The notes: generated by a model from the letters alone, not told the origin. 36,787 bases of DNA from an uncultured Eubacteriales bacterium (GCA_900315815.1 ONAS01000007.1:1-36787), one strand, 5' to 3'. Positions 26,290 to 34,708 are shown, counted from the stretch's first letter. Numbers and translations: made by a program.

Positions 26290-27803
26290 TATTTGTGCCT
26301 CCTTTTGATCCAGACGATCAGACCTGCGATCAGCACCAGTCCGGGAATGATGAACCGGACGAACACGCTGAGGAAGGACAGATCGTTCTGAGAGCTGACG
26401 CCCAGCTCGGTGGATTTGGGATCCTTGCCCTCTATCAGTACGCTGACGTCGTTCTTATGGGAGAGGACGTTGACCATGTTGATGAAATATGCGGCGTTGT
26501 TATAGGTGTCGGCGGTGAGGTAGAGATTGCTCACGGCATAGTAGGAGCCGACCGCGACGACGGCGGAATTCGCGCCGGTAGCGGCGGAGCCGCCCTTTCT
26601 GCCGATCGCCGCGCCGCACAGGTTTCCGTCGACAGATCCAAGCTCCTGCGTCTTGATATCGAAGCGCTCGACGTTCTCGGAGGAGACGAGCATCTGGGAC
26701 GCGACGGAGGGATCGAGGATCCGGATCGGCATGGTGCCGCGCGCGCCGCCCATGATGACCTTTTTGCTCTTGTTGGTCAGGTCGTCGGTGAAGGCGGTAT
26801 CGGCGTAGTCGAACAGTGAATTGTTCAGATTATTGCCGGGGATCAGGTGATCGGTATCCTTTTCGAAGATATAGGCGTAATCGACCGCCATGCCGTAGTC
26901 CGCCATCAGGGCGTTCAGGTTCGGGAACAGAGCGGCGTCGATATCGTCGTTCGGGAAATAAAGCACGTTATGACCGTATTTGCCGTCGTTGTCAAGCCAA
27001 GCGGTGATGGTTTTGTACAGATCCTCATCGATGTCCGACATGGGCTTGAAGATGATCAGGAATTCGCTTTTTTCGGAGATCTTGTCCGTGTACAGGTTGA
27101 CGGTCTCCACATCGTAGGCGTTCATGGAGAGCCGCGCCGCGAACGCGGAGCAGTCCTCCTCGTCCTGACCGGACAGAATGCTGACGGCGACATGCTCGCT
27201 GTCGGTGACGCGGAGAATGGCGGTGGCGACCGACTGCTCGACGTGCTGGGAGGTGACGGCCATGCTGCCCTCCTCCTGATAGGTTTTGGTATCGTAGCTG
27301 AATACGTCGGTAGGCGCCAGCGCAAGGTAATTCTCACCGCTGACGATCAGCATCATCTGGGTCACGGTGCGGTTGACGTTCGGATATTGGTTAAGGAAGG
27401 TCGGATTTTTGACCAGATCCACATAGTGCAGACTGATATGGTCGGAGTTGTATTCGAATTCATGCAGCAGACGGTTCGCCTGCACATAATACGGATAGTT
27501 GGAGGAATTCGCCGTTAAGAGGTCCTCCTCATTCACGAGGACGTAGATATCGACGTCCTGATCCAGCTTGCTCAGATAGTCGAGGGTGACGCTCTGGAGC
27601 TTATAGCTGCGTCCCGCGGTGACGTCGACATACATCGCGCTGCGGGAGGACAGGACCGCCAGGATCACGTTGACGAGGATCACGGCGGCGATCACCAGCA
27701 CCGTCACGCCGATCGACGCGGCGCCGCGCCGGGTGTTGCGCGCGCGGAGGAAGCCTTTGACGCCGCTGTTCTTTGAGGTCTTTCCGGAAATGTTTTTATT
27801 CAT
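26289..27803 (-). CDS. GldG-like ABC transporter auxiliary protein
   Basis: A 504-residue membrane protein with a long outer domain held between an N-terminal membrane segment (about 28-50) and a C-terminal one (about 480-500, ending WIKRRHK). After the first segment comes YVDVTAGRSYKLQSVTLDYLSKLDQDVDIYVL, read here as VDVTAGRSYKL and then DVDIYVLV, the usual opening of GldG/ABC_transp_aux proteins. Start 27803 has GAGGAGGTG upstream; the open frame extends 7 codons further with no ribosome site. It lies 11 bp after the permease gene. In Bacteroidetes GldG belongs to a gliding-linked ABC transporter; in non-gliding Firmicutes the role is unknown. Confidence 0.88.
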   Translation of the reverse strand: MNKNISGKTSKNSGVKGFLRARNTRRGAASIGVTVLVIAAVILVNVILAVLSSRSAMYVDVTAGRSYKLQSVTLDYLSKLDQDVDIYVLVNEEDLLTANSSNYPYYVQANRLLHEFEYNSDHISLHYVDLVKNPTFLNQYPNVNRTVTQMMLIVSGENYLALAPTDVFSYDTKTYQEEGSMAVTSQHVEQSVATAILRVTDSEHVAVSILSGQDEEDCSAFAARLSMNAYDVETVNLYTDKISEKSEFLIIFKPMSDIDEDLYKTITAWLDNDGKYGHNVLYFPNDDIDAALFPNLNALMADYGMAVDYAYIFEKDTDHLIPGNNLNNSLFDYADTAFTDDLTNKSKKVIMGGARGTMPIRILDPSVASQMLVSSENVERFDIKTQELGSVDGNLCGAAIGRKGGSAATGANSAVVAVGSYYAVSNLYLTADTYNNAAYFINMVNVLSHKNDVSVLIEGKDPKSTELGVSSQNDLSFLSVFVRFIIPGLVLIAGLIVWIKRRHK

Positions 27804-27814
27804 GACGCACCTCC

Positions 27815-28519
27815 TCAGCTCCAACGGCGTTTCTCAAAGACACGCGCGGTCAGAAACAGGAATACCGCGGCGACAGAGAGATAAAAGACGATGCTCGGCA
27901 GGCTGATGATCCCGGTGAAGAAGTTGGAGAAATGCTTGTCGAACGAGATCTTGTTGATCACGTTGGTGACCCACTCGGTGTTGATGAACTGGGCGATATC
28001 ACCCATGCGGTTGATCAGCACGGCGATGCCGATGGAAACCGCCGCGGCGATGATCTGACTTTCGGTCAGGGCGGAAACGAACATGTCGATGGCGATCACC
28101 GCGGCGCCGAGCAGCAGTACGCCGAGGAAGGTGGTGAAGAAGACTGCCCAGTCGGGAGCGGTGAAGGTCGCGATGATGATCGCGTACAGAATGAATATGC
28201 TGCAGCTGAGCAGGAACATGACGAACGCCGCGAGGAATTTGCCGAATACGATCTCAAAAAGACTGACCGGCGCGGTCAGGAGCGCCTGATCGGTCTTGCG
28301 GCGGCGTTCCTCCGCGAAGGAGCGCATGGTGATCAGCGGGATGACCAGCAGGATCATCAGGAACATCGACGCGAAAAACATCGAAAGCGACGAGGTGTTG
28401 TACAGAAGACAGTAGGTGTAGAACGACAGTCCGGAGAAAAACCAGAATACCGTCAGCACCACATAGCCAACCGCGGTGTTGAAATAGGAGCCGAGCTCAC
28501 GGCGGAATATCGCAGACAT
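27815..28519 (-). CDS. GldF-like ABC transporter permease
   Basis: An ABC-2-type permease of 234 residues with six hydrophobic segments. The N-terminus is FRRELGSYFNTAVGYVV. The first cytoplasmic loop holds TMRSFAEERRRKTDQALLTAPVS, seen as RSFAEERRRKTDQALL and then TAPVS, the coupling region typical of GldF and NatB-like permeases. Its start overlaps the stop of the ATPase gene by one base (TGATG), so the two are translationally coupled. With the ATPase and GldG-like protein it should form a membrane exporter or an envelope-acting ABC machine. Confidence 0.92.
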   Translation of the reverse strand: MSAIFRRELGSYFNTAVGYVVLTVFWFFSGLSFYTYCLLYNTSSLSMFFASMFLMILLVIPLITMRSFAEERRRKTDQALLTAPVSLFEIVFGKFLAAFVMFLLSCSIFILYAIIIATFTAPDWAVFFTTFLGVLLLGAAVIAIDMFVSALTESQIIAAAVSIGIAVLINRMGDIAQFINTEWVTNVINKISFDKHFSNFFTGIISLPSIVFYLSVAAVFLFLTARVFEKRRWS

Positions 28520-29442
28520 CAGTCGTCACCTCCCTGGGTCAGTTTGAGGAAGCTCTCCTCGAGCGTCAGACCGCCCGCCGTCATCATGAGGATCGGACAG
28601 TCGGCTTTTGCCAGCGCCTTGAAAATACCGCGGCGCACGTCGATATCGCTGTTGTAGCTGACGGTGTAGCTGACGCCGGACGTATGCGTGACGCGGCGTA
28701 CGCCGTCGACGGCGCCGATCGCCGCGCGGACCGCGCTGGGGCTGCCCTCGACCTCGAGGGTCAGCAATCCCGTGCCGCTGATGACCTCGCTGAGCTTGTC
28801 GATCGGGGAATCGGCGACGATCGTTCCCTTGTTGATCATCACGACGCGGTCGCAGATGGCGGAGACCTCGGACAGCACATGGGATGAGAAGATGACGGTG
28901 TGCTTTTTGCCGAGGGTCTTGATCAGCCTGCGGGTCTCGATGATCTGCTTGGGATCGAGACCGACGGTGGGCTCGTCAAGGATCAGGACCGGCGGATTGC
29001 CGATCAGCGCGCCCGCCAGCCCCACACGCTGGCGGTAGCCCTTGGAGAGATTGCGGATGACGCGGTCGGCAACGTCCGACAGCATGACGATGGTCATGAC
29101 CTCTTCGATGTGCTCGCGCTTGGGCAGGCGCACCTTTTTGAGGTCGAATACGAATTCAAGATATTTGCGGACGGTCATCTCCGGGTACAGCGGAGGCTGC
29201 TCCGGCAGATAGCCGATCTTTGCTTTCGCGCGCTTCGGGTCGGAGAGGATGTCAAAGCCTTCGACCGTCACGGACCCGGAGGTGGAGGAAAGATAGCCGG
29301 TGATGATGTTGAGGGTGGTGGACTTTCCCGCTCCGTTCGGTCCGAGCAGGCCGAGGATCTCGCCCGGATTCGCGGTGAAGCTGATATCGTTGACGGCAAG
29401 GATATTGCCGTAGCGTTTGGTAAGGTTTTTGATTTCAACCAT
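28519..29442 (-). CDS. ABC transporter ATPase (GldA-like)
   Basis: The ATP-hydrolysing subunit of the Gld-like transporter, 307 residues. Walker A is GPNGAGKST (residues 34-42), signature LSKGYRQR near 132, Walker B LILDEPTVGLD near 155, and the switch His in FSSHVLSEV near 190. A C-terminal extension of about 80 residues past the ATPase core (GVRRVTHTSGVSYTV) is usual for this group. AAAAGGAG precedes the start. It follows rnfB after 105 bp that contain two hairpins but no clear promoter or T-run terminator, so it may be read from the rnf promoter. Confidence 0.93.
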   Translation of the reverse strand: MVEIKNLTKRYGNILAVNDISFTANPGEILGLLGPNGAGKSTTLNIITGYLSSTSGSVTVEGFDILSDPKRAKAKIGYLPEQPPLYPEMTVRKYLEFVFDLKKVRLPKREHIEEVMTIVMLSDVADRVIRNLSKGYRQRVGLAGALIGNPPVLILDEPTVGLDPKQIIETRRLIKTLGKKHTVIFSSHVLSEVSAICDRVVMINKGTIVADSPIDKLSEVISGTGLLTLEVEGSPSAVRAAIGAVDGVRRVTHTSGVSYTVSYNSDIDVRRGIFKALAKADCPILMMTAGGLTLEESFLKLTQGGDD

Positions 29443-29486
29443 TGAAGTTCTCCTTTTAATGGGAATGAGGAGTCAGGGATCAGATA

Positions 29487-29535
29487 TTTCGGAAGCTTTC
29501 CGAAAGGATGCTCCCGACGGCGGACCGGTCGCCGT
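29487..29535 (-). other. Tandem hairpins between rnfB and the gldA-like gene
   Basis: Read leftward, stem one pairs 29535-29530 with 29522-29517 (6 bp, loop of 7). Stem two pairs 29505-29498 with 29494-29487 (8 bp TTTCGGAA, loop of 3). No T-run follows, so these look more like processing, stability or attenuation elements than a full terminator. Confidence 0.5.
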
Positions 29536-29547
29536 GCCGCAGCTGCA

Positions 29548-30345
29548 TCAGTAGGGGCTGATATAGGTGATGCAGTGCTGGGGACAGTTGTCGACGCAGG
29601 CGCCGCAGCCGGTGCACAGCGCGGGATCCACCGTCGCGCAGAAATCCTTGACGGTGACCGCGCCGGTCGGGCAGTTCTTCTCGCACTTTTTGCAGCCGAT
29701 ACAGCCCGCGGTGCAGAGCTTGCGGGTCAGCGCGCCCTTGTCCTTGTTGGAGCAGCGCATCACCGCCGAATTTTTCAGCGGGACGATGGTGATGATCTTG
29801 CGCGGGCAGGCCTTCACGCACATCGCGCATGCCTTGCACTTGCTCTCGTCGACGACGGCAACGCCGTTGCAGACGTGGATCGCGTCGTAGGGGCAGGCGG
29901 CTTCACAGTCGCCCAGACCCATACAGCCGAAGGAGCAGGCGGTGAGTCCGCCGCCGATCTTCATCGCGGCGGCACAGCTTTTGACGCCGTTGTACTCCGC
30001 TTTGTAGGAGGTATTGTCCAGCGAGCCCATACAGCGGACGACGGCTGCCTTCTTTTCCATGCTTGCGGGGGAAACGCCGAGGATCTCTGAGATCTCCTTG
30101 GCGCATTTGATGCCGCCGGGGGCGCAGAGTCCAACCTCCGCCTTGCCCTTGGCGAGCGCCTCGGCATAGCCGGAGCAGCCCGAATATCCGCAGGCGCCGC
30201 AGTTCGCGCCGGGGAGGGCTTCGAGTATCTTTTCCGCCTTTTCATCCTTGGGGACCGCCATGATGATCGAGGCGATCGAAAGGATCAGGCCGATCAGGAG
30301 TCCGATGCCGGCAACCAGACCGACAGCTAACAGAATCGTATTCAT
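29548..30345 (-). CDS. rnfB: RNF complex ferredoxin-type subunit RnfB
   Basis: The likely entry point for electrons from reduced ferredoxin into RNF. It has 265 residues. A membrane segment opens the chain (about 4-30), then the RnfB Fe-S domain with GANCGACGYSGC near 46-57 and a later C. Four 4Fe-4S motifs follow: CSFGCMGLGDCEAACP, CKACAMCVKACP, CIGCKKCEKNCP and CTGCGACVDNCP. Clostridial RnfB proteins commonly carry extra clusters compared with proteobacterial ones, which fits. GGAGGT precedes the start, 11 bp after rnfA. It is the last rnf gene of the unit. Confidence 0.96.
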   Translation of the reverse strand: MNTILLAVGLVAGIGLLIGLILSIASIIMAVPKDEKAEKILEALPGANCGACGYSGCSGYAEALAKGKAEVGLCAPGGIKCAKEISEILGVSPASMEKKAAVVRCMGSLDNTSYKAEYNGVKSCAAAMKIGGGLTACSFGCMGLGDCEAACPYDAIHVCNGVAVVDESKCKACAMCVKACPRKIITIVPLKNSAVMRCSNKDKGALTRKLCTAGCIGCKKCEKNCPTGAVTVKDFCATVDPALCTGCGACVDNCPQHCITYISPY

Positions 30346-30356
30346 GCCGGACCTCC

Positions 30357-30980
30357 TTACGAAAGCGGGATCAGCTTATCGACCACGCCCGCGAAGCCGA
30401 GGAACGACAGCGCGGTGAGGGCGGCTGAAACCAGTGTGATGGGCAGTCCCTTGAGCGACTTGGGGATATCGGCGCTTTCCAGACGTCCGCGGACGCCTGC
30501 GAACATGACCATCGCGACCATGAAGCCGATGCCCGCGCCGAACGCGTTGATCAGCGCGTGCAGGTAGGTGTAGTCATAAAGGGTGGTGGAATCGACCTTC
30601 TGGAGCACCAGCATCGTAACGCCGAGCACGGCGCAGTTGGTGGTGATCAGCGGCAGATAGATGCCCAGTGATTTGTATAAAGAGGGGATGTACTTTTTGA
30701 GGATGATCTCAACAAGCTGTACCAGTCCCGCGATGATCAGGATGAACAGCACCGTCTGGAGATACTCGATCCCCGCGGGGACGAGAACATAGGTGTAGAT
30801 CGGGAAGGTGACCGCTGTGGCAAGCACCATGACAAAGGTGACCGCCACGCTCATGCCGAAGGCGGTGTTGAGCTTTTTGGAAACGCCGAGGAACGGGCAG
30901 ATGCCCAGGAATTTGCACAGGACGTAGTTTTCGGTGAGGATCGCCGCGAGGAATACGGCGACGAGGGACTTAATCAACAT
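30357..30980 (-). CDS. rnfA: RNF complex membrane subunit RnfA
   Basis: An integral membrane subunit of the ferredoxin:NAD+ oxidoreductase. It has 207 residues and six hydrophobic segments. Family marks are FLAAILTENYVLCKFLGICPFLGVS, read as NYVLCKFLGICPFLG (Cys at the intramembrane Fe-S site shared with RnfE), and LPLITTNCAVLGV with the second conserved Cys. Start 30980 has GGAGG nine bases upstream and overlaps the end of rnfE by 11 bp; the frame is open 7 codons further but would begin inside the ribosome site. Confidence 0.95.
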   Translation of the reverse strand: MLIKSLVAVFLAAILTENYVLCKFLGICPFLGVSKKLNTAFGMSVAVTFVMVLATAVTFPIYTYVLVPAGIEYLQTVLFILIIAGLVQLVEIILKKYIPSLYKSLGIYLPLITTNCAVLGVTMLVLQKVDSTTLYDYTYLHALINAFGAGIGFMVAMVMFAGVRGRLESADIPKSLKGLPITLVSAALTALSFLGFAGVVDKLIPLS

Positions 30981-31665
30981 GCTCTGCCGCCTCCTTTTCA
31001 CCGCATTTTTCTGCCTTCTGCGAGCAATTCGCCGCCATCGGACAGCCGTCGCAGGGTGTTGTCTTGACCTCTCTGCCGGCGCGGGTATTCAGCTTGTTTG
31101 CCAGCATGATCAGCATGCCGAACACGAAGAAGCCGCCGGGAGGCAGGATGAATATCAGGATCTTGAACGGCAGGAGCTGGACGCCGAATACAGAGCCCGA
31201 GCCGAGGAGCTCGCGGATGATGCCCATGCACAGCAGCGCCGCCGTAAAGCCCACGCCCATGCCGAGTCCGTCGAGGATCGAGGGGAGGACGGGATTTTTG
31301 CCGGCGAACATCTCGGCTCTGCCGAGGATGATGCAGTTGACGACGATCAGCGGCAGGAAAATGCCGAGGCTGTCGTTGATGGCGGGCGCGAACGCCTTGA
31401 CCAGCATCTGGACGATCGTGACAAAGCCCGCGATGATCGTGATGTAGGCGGGGATGCGGACCTTATCGGGAATGACCTTGCGCAGAGCGGAGATAACGGC
31501 GTTGGAGCAGATCAGTACCGCTGTCGCCGCGACGCCCATGCCGATAGCGTTGGACGCCGAGGTAGTGACCGCAAGGGTCGGGCAGGTACCCAGGACAAGA
31601 CAGAGAACAGGGTTCTCCTTGACGATGCCCTTGGTGAATTCCTTGAGATAACCGTGCTTAGCCAT
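30970..31665 (-). CDS. rnfE: RNF complex membrane subunit RnfE with Cys-rich tail
   Basis: A paralogue of RnfA; the pair forms the core that holds an intramembrane Fe-S centre. It has 231 residues. NPVLCLVLGTCPTLAV near 18-33 and LPLIVVNCIILGRAEMF near 105 carry the conserved Cys. After the last membrane segment (about 170-192) there is a hydrophilic tail with four Cys: C205, C208, C214 and C221 in CDGCPMAANC then KAEKC. That looks like a metal or Fe-S site not needed in short RnfE proteins. The start shares one base with the rnfG stop (TAATG). Confidence 0.95.
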   Translation of the reverse strand: MAKHGYLKEFTKGIVKENPVLCLVLGTCPTLAVTTSASNAIGMGVAATAVLICSNAVISALRKVIPDKVRIPAYITIIAGFVTIVQMLVKAFAPAINDSLGIFLPLIVVNCIILGRAEMFAGKNPVLPSILDGLGMGVGFTAALLCMGIIRELLGSGSVFGVQLLPFKILIFILPPGGFFVFGMLIMLANKLNTRAGREVKTTPCDGCPMAANCSQKAEKCGEKEAAEHVD

Positions 31666-32240
31666 TACTTCGCCTCCTTTGCCGTGTATTCGGTGAATTT
31701 ATCACACGCTTCGTTGACCGCTTTGGTCACCGCGCGGGATGAGATGGTCGCGGACGTCACCGCGTCGATCGTCTGGGCGCCGCCGCCGGTGCTGTCCTTG
31801 CTGACGACGATGTCCTCCTTCGCGGACAGCCCTTTGAACTGGCTGCGGAAATCATCGTTGGAGGTGTTTTTGCCGAGGCCCGGGGTCTCGTCGTCGTTGT
31901 AGAAGACGTCCACGCCGACGATGTTGCCGTCGGTGTCGATGCCGGTCATGACCTTGACCTGACCGCCGTAGCCCTGGGTCGAGGTCGAGATCGCGTACCC
32001 GACGATGTTGCCGTCCTTATCCTTGCCTTGGTACATCACGTCGGCCTCAAGCTCGTCAAAGCCGGCGGCGTCGGGCAGGACGGCGAACATGGAATTCTCT
32101 TTGCTCTGCGCCTCGTTCTCGGCGATCTTGTCGGCGGTGACGTTGTTGGTCAGCGCCAGCAGCGCCGTGACGACAAGGCAGATCAAAAAGAGGGAGATCG
32201 TGGGGATTAGGATCGCTTTCGCGCTGAGTTTGTTTCTCAT
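31665..32240 (-). CDS. rnfG: RNF complex flavin subunit RnfG
   Basis: An extracytoplasmic subunit with covalent FMN, 191 residues. A membrane anchor lies at about 9-29. The FMN-binding domain has GYGGQVKVMTGID, ETPGLGKNT and, near residue 163, DAVTSATISSRAV. The Thr of TSAT-I-S-S is the expected FMN attachment residue; the usual motif is [S/T]GAT, so a Ser replaces Gly here. Start 32240 has GGGGGAG upstream and overlaps the rnfD stop as ATGA; the longer open frame runs back over rnfD and is rejected. Confidence 0.94.
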   Translation of the reverse strand: MRNKLSAKAILIPTISLFLICLVVTALLALTNNVTADKIAENEAQSKENSMFAVLPDAAGFDELEADVMYQGKDKDGNIVGYAISTSTQGYGGQVKVMTGIDTDGNIVGVDVFYNDDETPGLGKNTSNDDFRSQFKGLSAKEDIVVSKDSTGGGAQTIDAVTSATISSRAVTKAVNEACDKFTEYTAKEAK

Positions 32241-33187
32241 TTTTTCTCCCCCTTTGCTTTTTTGACAAACCCCAGCGTCCTGGGAGCGGTAAGATGCTCG
32301 ATGTGGGGTACAAGGATATTCATCAGCAGGATGGAGAAGGACACGCCCTCCGGCATGTTGGAATAGGTACGCAGCAGCATGGTCAGCAGACCGCAGCCGA
32401 CAGCGTAGATGACCTTGCCCCAAGCGGTGACGGGAGAGGTGGTGTAGTCGGTCGCCATGAAGATCGCGCCGAGCAGCAGACCGCCGGACAGGAGCTGATA
32501 CAGCGGGTCAAGTCCGAACACGAGGGACATCAGCGCCGCCGTCGCGAGATAGACGCAGGGGATGATCGGGCTGATGACGCGGCGGATGACCAGATAGATG
32601 CCGCCGAGGATCAGCGCGGCGGCACAGACCTCGCCGATGGAGCCGCCGCAGCGGCCGATCAGCAGATCGATGTAGGAGTAGGCGCCCGCTTCTGCGGCGA
32701 GAGGCGTCGCGGAGGTCGTGGCGTCGATCCGGGCGGCCTCGGGAGCGCCGGCGGCGGTGACCCAGTGCATCATCGCGCTCGGGAAGGATACCAGAAGCAC
32801 GATGCGCGCCGCAAGCGCGGGATTGACAAAGTTCATGCCGATGCCGCCGAACATCTGCTTGACCACGACGATCGCGACAAGACAGCCGAACATGGCGATC
32901 AGCGGGTTGATATCAACGGGCAGGTTCAGCGCGAGCAGAAGGCCCGTGACCACGGCGGACAGATCGCCGACGGTGGTATCGCGCTTCATCACCTTGCGGG
33001 AGATATATTCGAGCAGGACGCAGGTCGCGACGCAAACAGCGATCAGCACCGCACTGCGGAAGCCGAAGATCACGCACGCGGCGACAGAGGTCGGCAGCAG
33101 GGCGATGATCACGTCCAGCATGATGCGGCGGGTGGAGTTGTTTGAACGGATATGCGGGGAGGAGGATACGTACAGCTTATTGTCCAT
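32237..33187 (-). CDS. rnfD: RNF complex membrane flavin subunit RnfD
   Basis: An integral membrane subunit related to NqrB, 316 residues with about eight to ten hydrophobic segments. It opens with LYVSSSPHIRSNNSTRRIM, read as SSPHIRSNNSTRRIMLDV, typical of RnfD. KQMFGGIGMNFVNPALAAR is seen as GGIGMNFVNPALAAR near 120. DATTSATPLA near 165 is the expected FMN-Thr site, again TSAT instead of the GAT form. FMATDYTTSPVT near 250 is a further family mark. The start shares one base with the rnfC stop, and GGAGG lies upstream. Confidence 0.95.
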   Translation of the reverse strand: MDNKLYVSSSPHIRSNNSTRRIMLDVIIALLPTSVAACVIFGFRSAVLIAVCVATCVLLEYISRKVMKRDTTVGDLSAVVTGLLLALNLPVDINPLIAMFGCLVAIVVVKQMFGGIGMNFVNPALAARIVLLVSFPSAMMHWVTAAGAPEAARIDATTSATPLAAEAGAYSYIDLLIGRCGGSIGEVCAAALILGGIYLVIRRVISPIIPCVYLATAALMSLVFGLDPLYQLLSGGLLLGAIFMATDYTTSPVTAWGKVIYAVGCGLLTMLLRTYSNMPEGVSFSILLMNILVPHIEHLTAPRTLGFVKKAKGEKK

Positions 33188-34557
33188 TATTTCTTTCCTC
33201 CCTTGCTCTGCGCGATCTCCTCGCGCTTCTTCTGATTGAGATACGCCTTGCCCATGCGGATGGTCTGTACCAGATGGCGCTTTGCCGGACAGGTGAAGGA
33301 ACAGCAGCCGCACTCCATGCAGTTCATGGCGTTATAGCGCCTGAGGGCTTCATCGTCTTTGCGCTTTGAGGCGTTGCACAGCTCCAGCGGGAGCAGGCGC
33401 ATCGGACACGCGGAAACGCACTTGCCGCAGCGGATGCAGGCGGACGGCTCAGAGAGACGCGCCTCCTTTTCCGCAAAGGCGAGGATGGCGTTGTTTTGCT
33501 TTAAGATATACAGCTCGTCGGTCGGCAGGGAGATACCCATCATAGGTCCGCCCATGAGGAGCTTGCGGGGTTCTTCCTTATAGCCGCCGACAAAGTCGAT
33601 CACGTCCTTGATCGGGGTGCCGATCGGCACGATGACATTGGACGGGTTCTTGATGGCGGAGCCGTCGACCGTCAGCCGGCGGGATACCAGCGGCATGCCC
33701 GTCTTGAGATAACGGGAGATGAAGGCGATCGAGCCGACGTTCATGACCAGACAGCCCGCGTCGGAGGGCAGACCGCCCATCGGGACCTCGCGCCCGGTGC
33801 ACGCCTTGATCAGGATCTTTTCCGCGCCCTGCGGATAAGTCGCCTTGAGCGGCAGTACGCGGATCTCGTCGCCGACGTCGATCGAGCTGTCGGCGATCTT
33901 GCGCAGCGCTTCGATGGCGTCGGGCTTGTTGTTCTCGATGCCGATGATCACGCGGTGGATATCAAGGAATTCCTTGACCGTCATGATGCCCGAAATGATG
34001 TCCCAGCTGTTTTCCAGCGCCTCGCGGTGGTCGGAGGTGATGTACGGCTCGCACTCGGCGACGTTGATGATCATGGTGTCGACATGCTTGTCGGACGGGA
34101 TGTTCAGCTTGACGGCGGTCGGAAAGCCCGCGCCGCCCAGACCGACCAGTCCGGAATCGCGCACGGCGGTGATCAGGTCGGAAAGGCTGTTGACCTCGGG
34201 AGGCTTGACGTCGGGCGAGATTCGCTGTTCGCCGTCGCTCTCGATGAAGATCGCGTCGAGACGGGAGCCGTCCGGCATAGTGATCTTGTCGATCTTTTTG
34301 ACGGTGCCCGAAACGCTCGCGTGGATGGGCGCGCTGACAAAGGCGTCGCTTTTCGCGATGCACTGTCCGACGTCGACGGTATCGCCGACCTTGACCAGCG
34401 GCACGCACGGCGCGCCGATGTGCTGGTTCATGGGCAGGGCGACCATCTTCGGCACGGGCATTTCAAGGCTCGGCTTGTGTGCGGTGTTCTTGTTATGCGG
34501 AGCGTGGACCCCTCCCTTTGTGGGATAGGGCCGCTTGGGAAAGCTGAGTTCCGGCAT
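33187..34557 (-). CDS. rnfC: RNF complex NADH-side subunit RnfC
   Basis: The peripheral subunit where NAD+ is reduced, 456 residues. The N-terminal region has a barrel-sandwich part (SAPIHASVSGTVKKI). The flavin/NADH site is GLVGLGGAGFPTAVKL near 145, then NVAECEPYITSDHR. Two 4Fe-4S motifs lie near residue 372 (CIRCGKCVSACP) and near 412 (CMECGCCSFTCP). Start 34557 has GGGGGA upstream; the frame is open for 18 more codons without a ribosome site. It is the first gene of the leftward rnfCDGEAB unit, under the promoter at 34602-34630. Confidence 0.96.
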   Translation of the reverse strand: MPELSFPKRPYPTKGGVHAPHNKNTAHKPSLEMPVPKMVALPMNQHIGAPCVPLVKVGDTVDVGQCIAKSDAFVSAPIHASVSGTVKKIDKITMPDGSRLDAIFIESDGEQRISPDVKPPEVNSLSDLITAVRDSGLVGLGGAGFPTAVKLNIPSDKHVDTMIINVAECEPYITSDHREALENSWDIISGIMTVKEFLDIHRVIIGIENNKPDAIEALRKIADSSIDVGDEIRVLPLKATYPQGAEKILIKACTGREVPMGGLPSDAGCLVMNVGSIAFISRYLKTGMPLVSRRLTVDGSAIKNPSNVIVPIGTPIKDVIDFVGGYKEEPRKLLMGGPMMGISLPTDELYILKQNNAILAFAEKEARLSEPSACIRCGKCVSACPMRLLPLELCNASKRKDDEALRRYNAMNCMECGCCSFTCPAKRHLVQTIRMGKAYLNQKKREEIAQSKGGKK

Positions 34558-34601
34558 AAAAATTCCCCCTTGCTTGTGATAATCATAAATAACCACCTTA
34601 T

Positions 34602-34630
34602 ATAATAACATTAATAATGCGATTTTTCAA
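34602..34630 (-). promoter_or_regulatory. rnf operon promoter
   Basis: Minus strand TTGAAA (34630-34625), 17-bp spacer, TATTAT (34607-34602), 45 bp upstream of rnfC. It is the only clear promoter I find for the leftward run down to 24616. Confidence 0.65.
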
Positions 34631-34631
34631 T

Positions 34632-34661
34632 GTATAATTGACGGCAACAGCGAGAAAATAA
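34632..34661 (+). promoter_or_regulatory. Possible forespore (sigma-F/G-type) promoter for spoVAE
   Basis: GTATA (34632-34636), 15-bp spacer and GAGAAAATAA (34652-34661), which roughly fits the GYATA / GGnnAnA(A/T)T pattern of forespore sigma factors. A sigma-A reading (TTGACG at 34638) has too short a spacer. It abuts the rnf promoter on the other strand. Confidence 0.35.
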
Positions 34662-34708
34662 TACCGTTAAAGCCGTTTTTTTCAGTCAATTTGGAAAGGA
34701 GCAGAAAT

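Noticed and set aside
32241-32423. Longer N-terminus for RnfG
   Set aside because: The extension lies wholly inside rnfD in another frame, and the inner start has an excellent ribosome site and the membrane anchor.
34641-34683. ACGGC...GCCGT followed by seven T as a terminator before spoVAE
   Set aside because: The 5-bp stem has a loop of 26 bases and no gene ends upstream on that strand.
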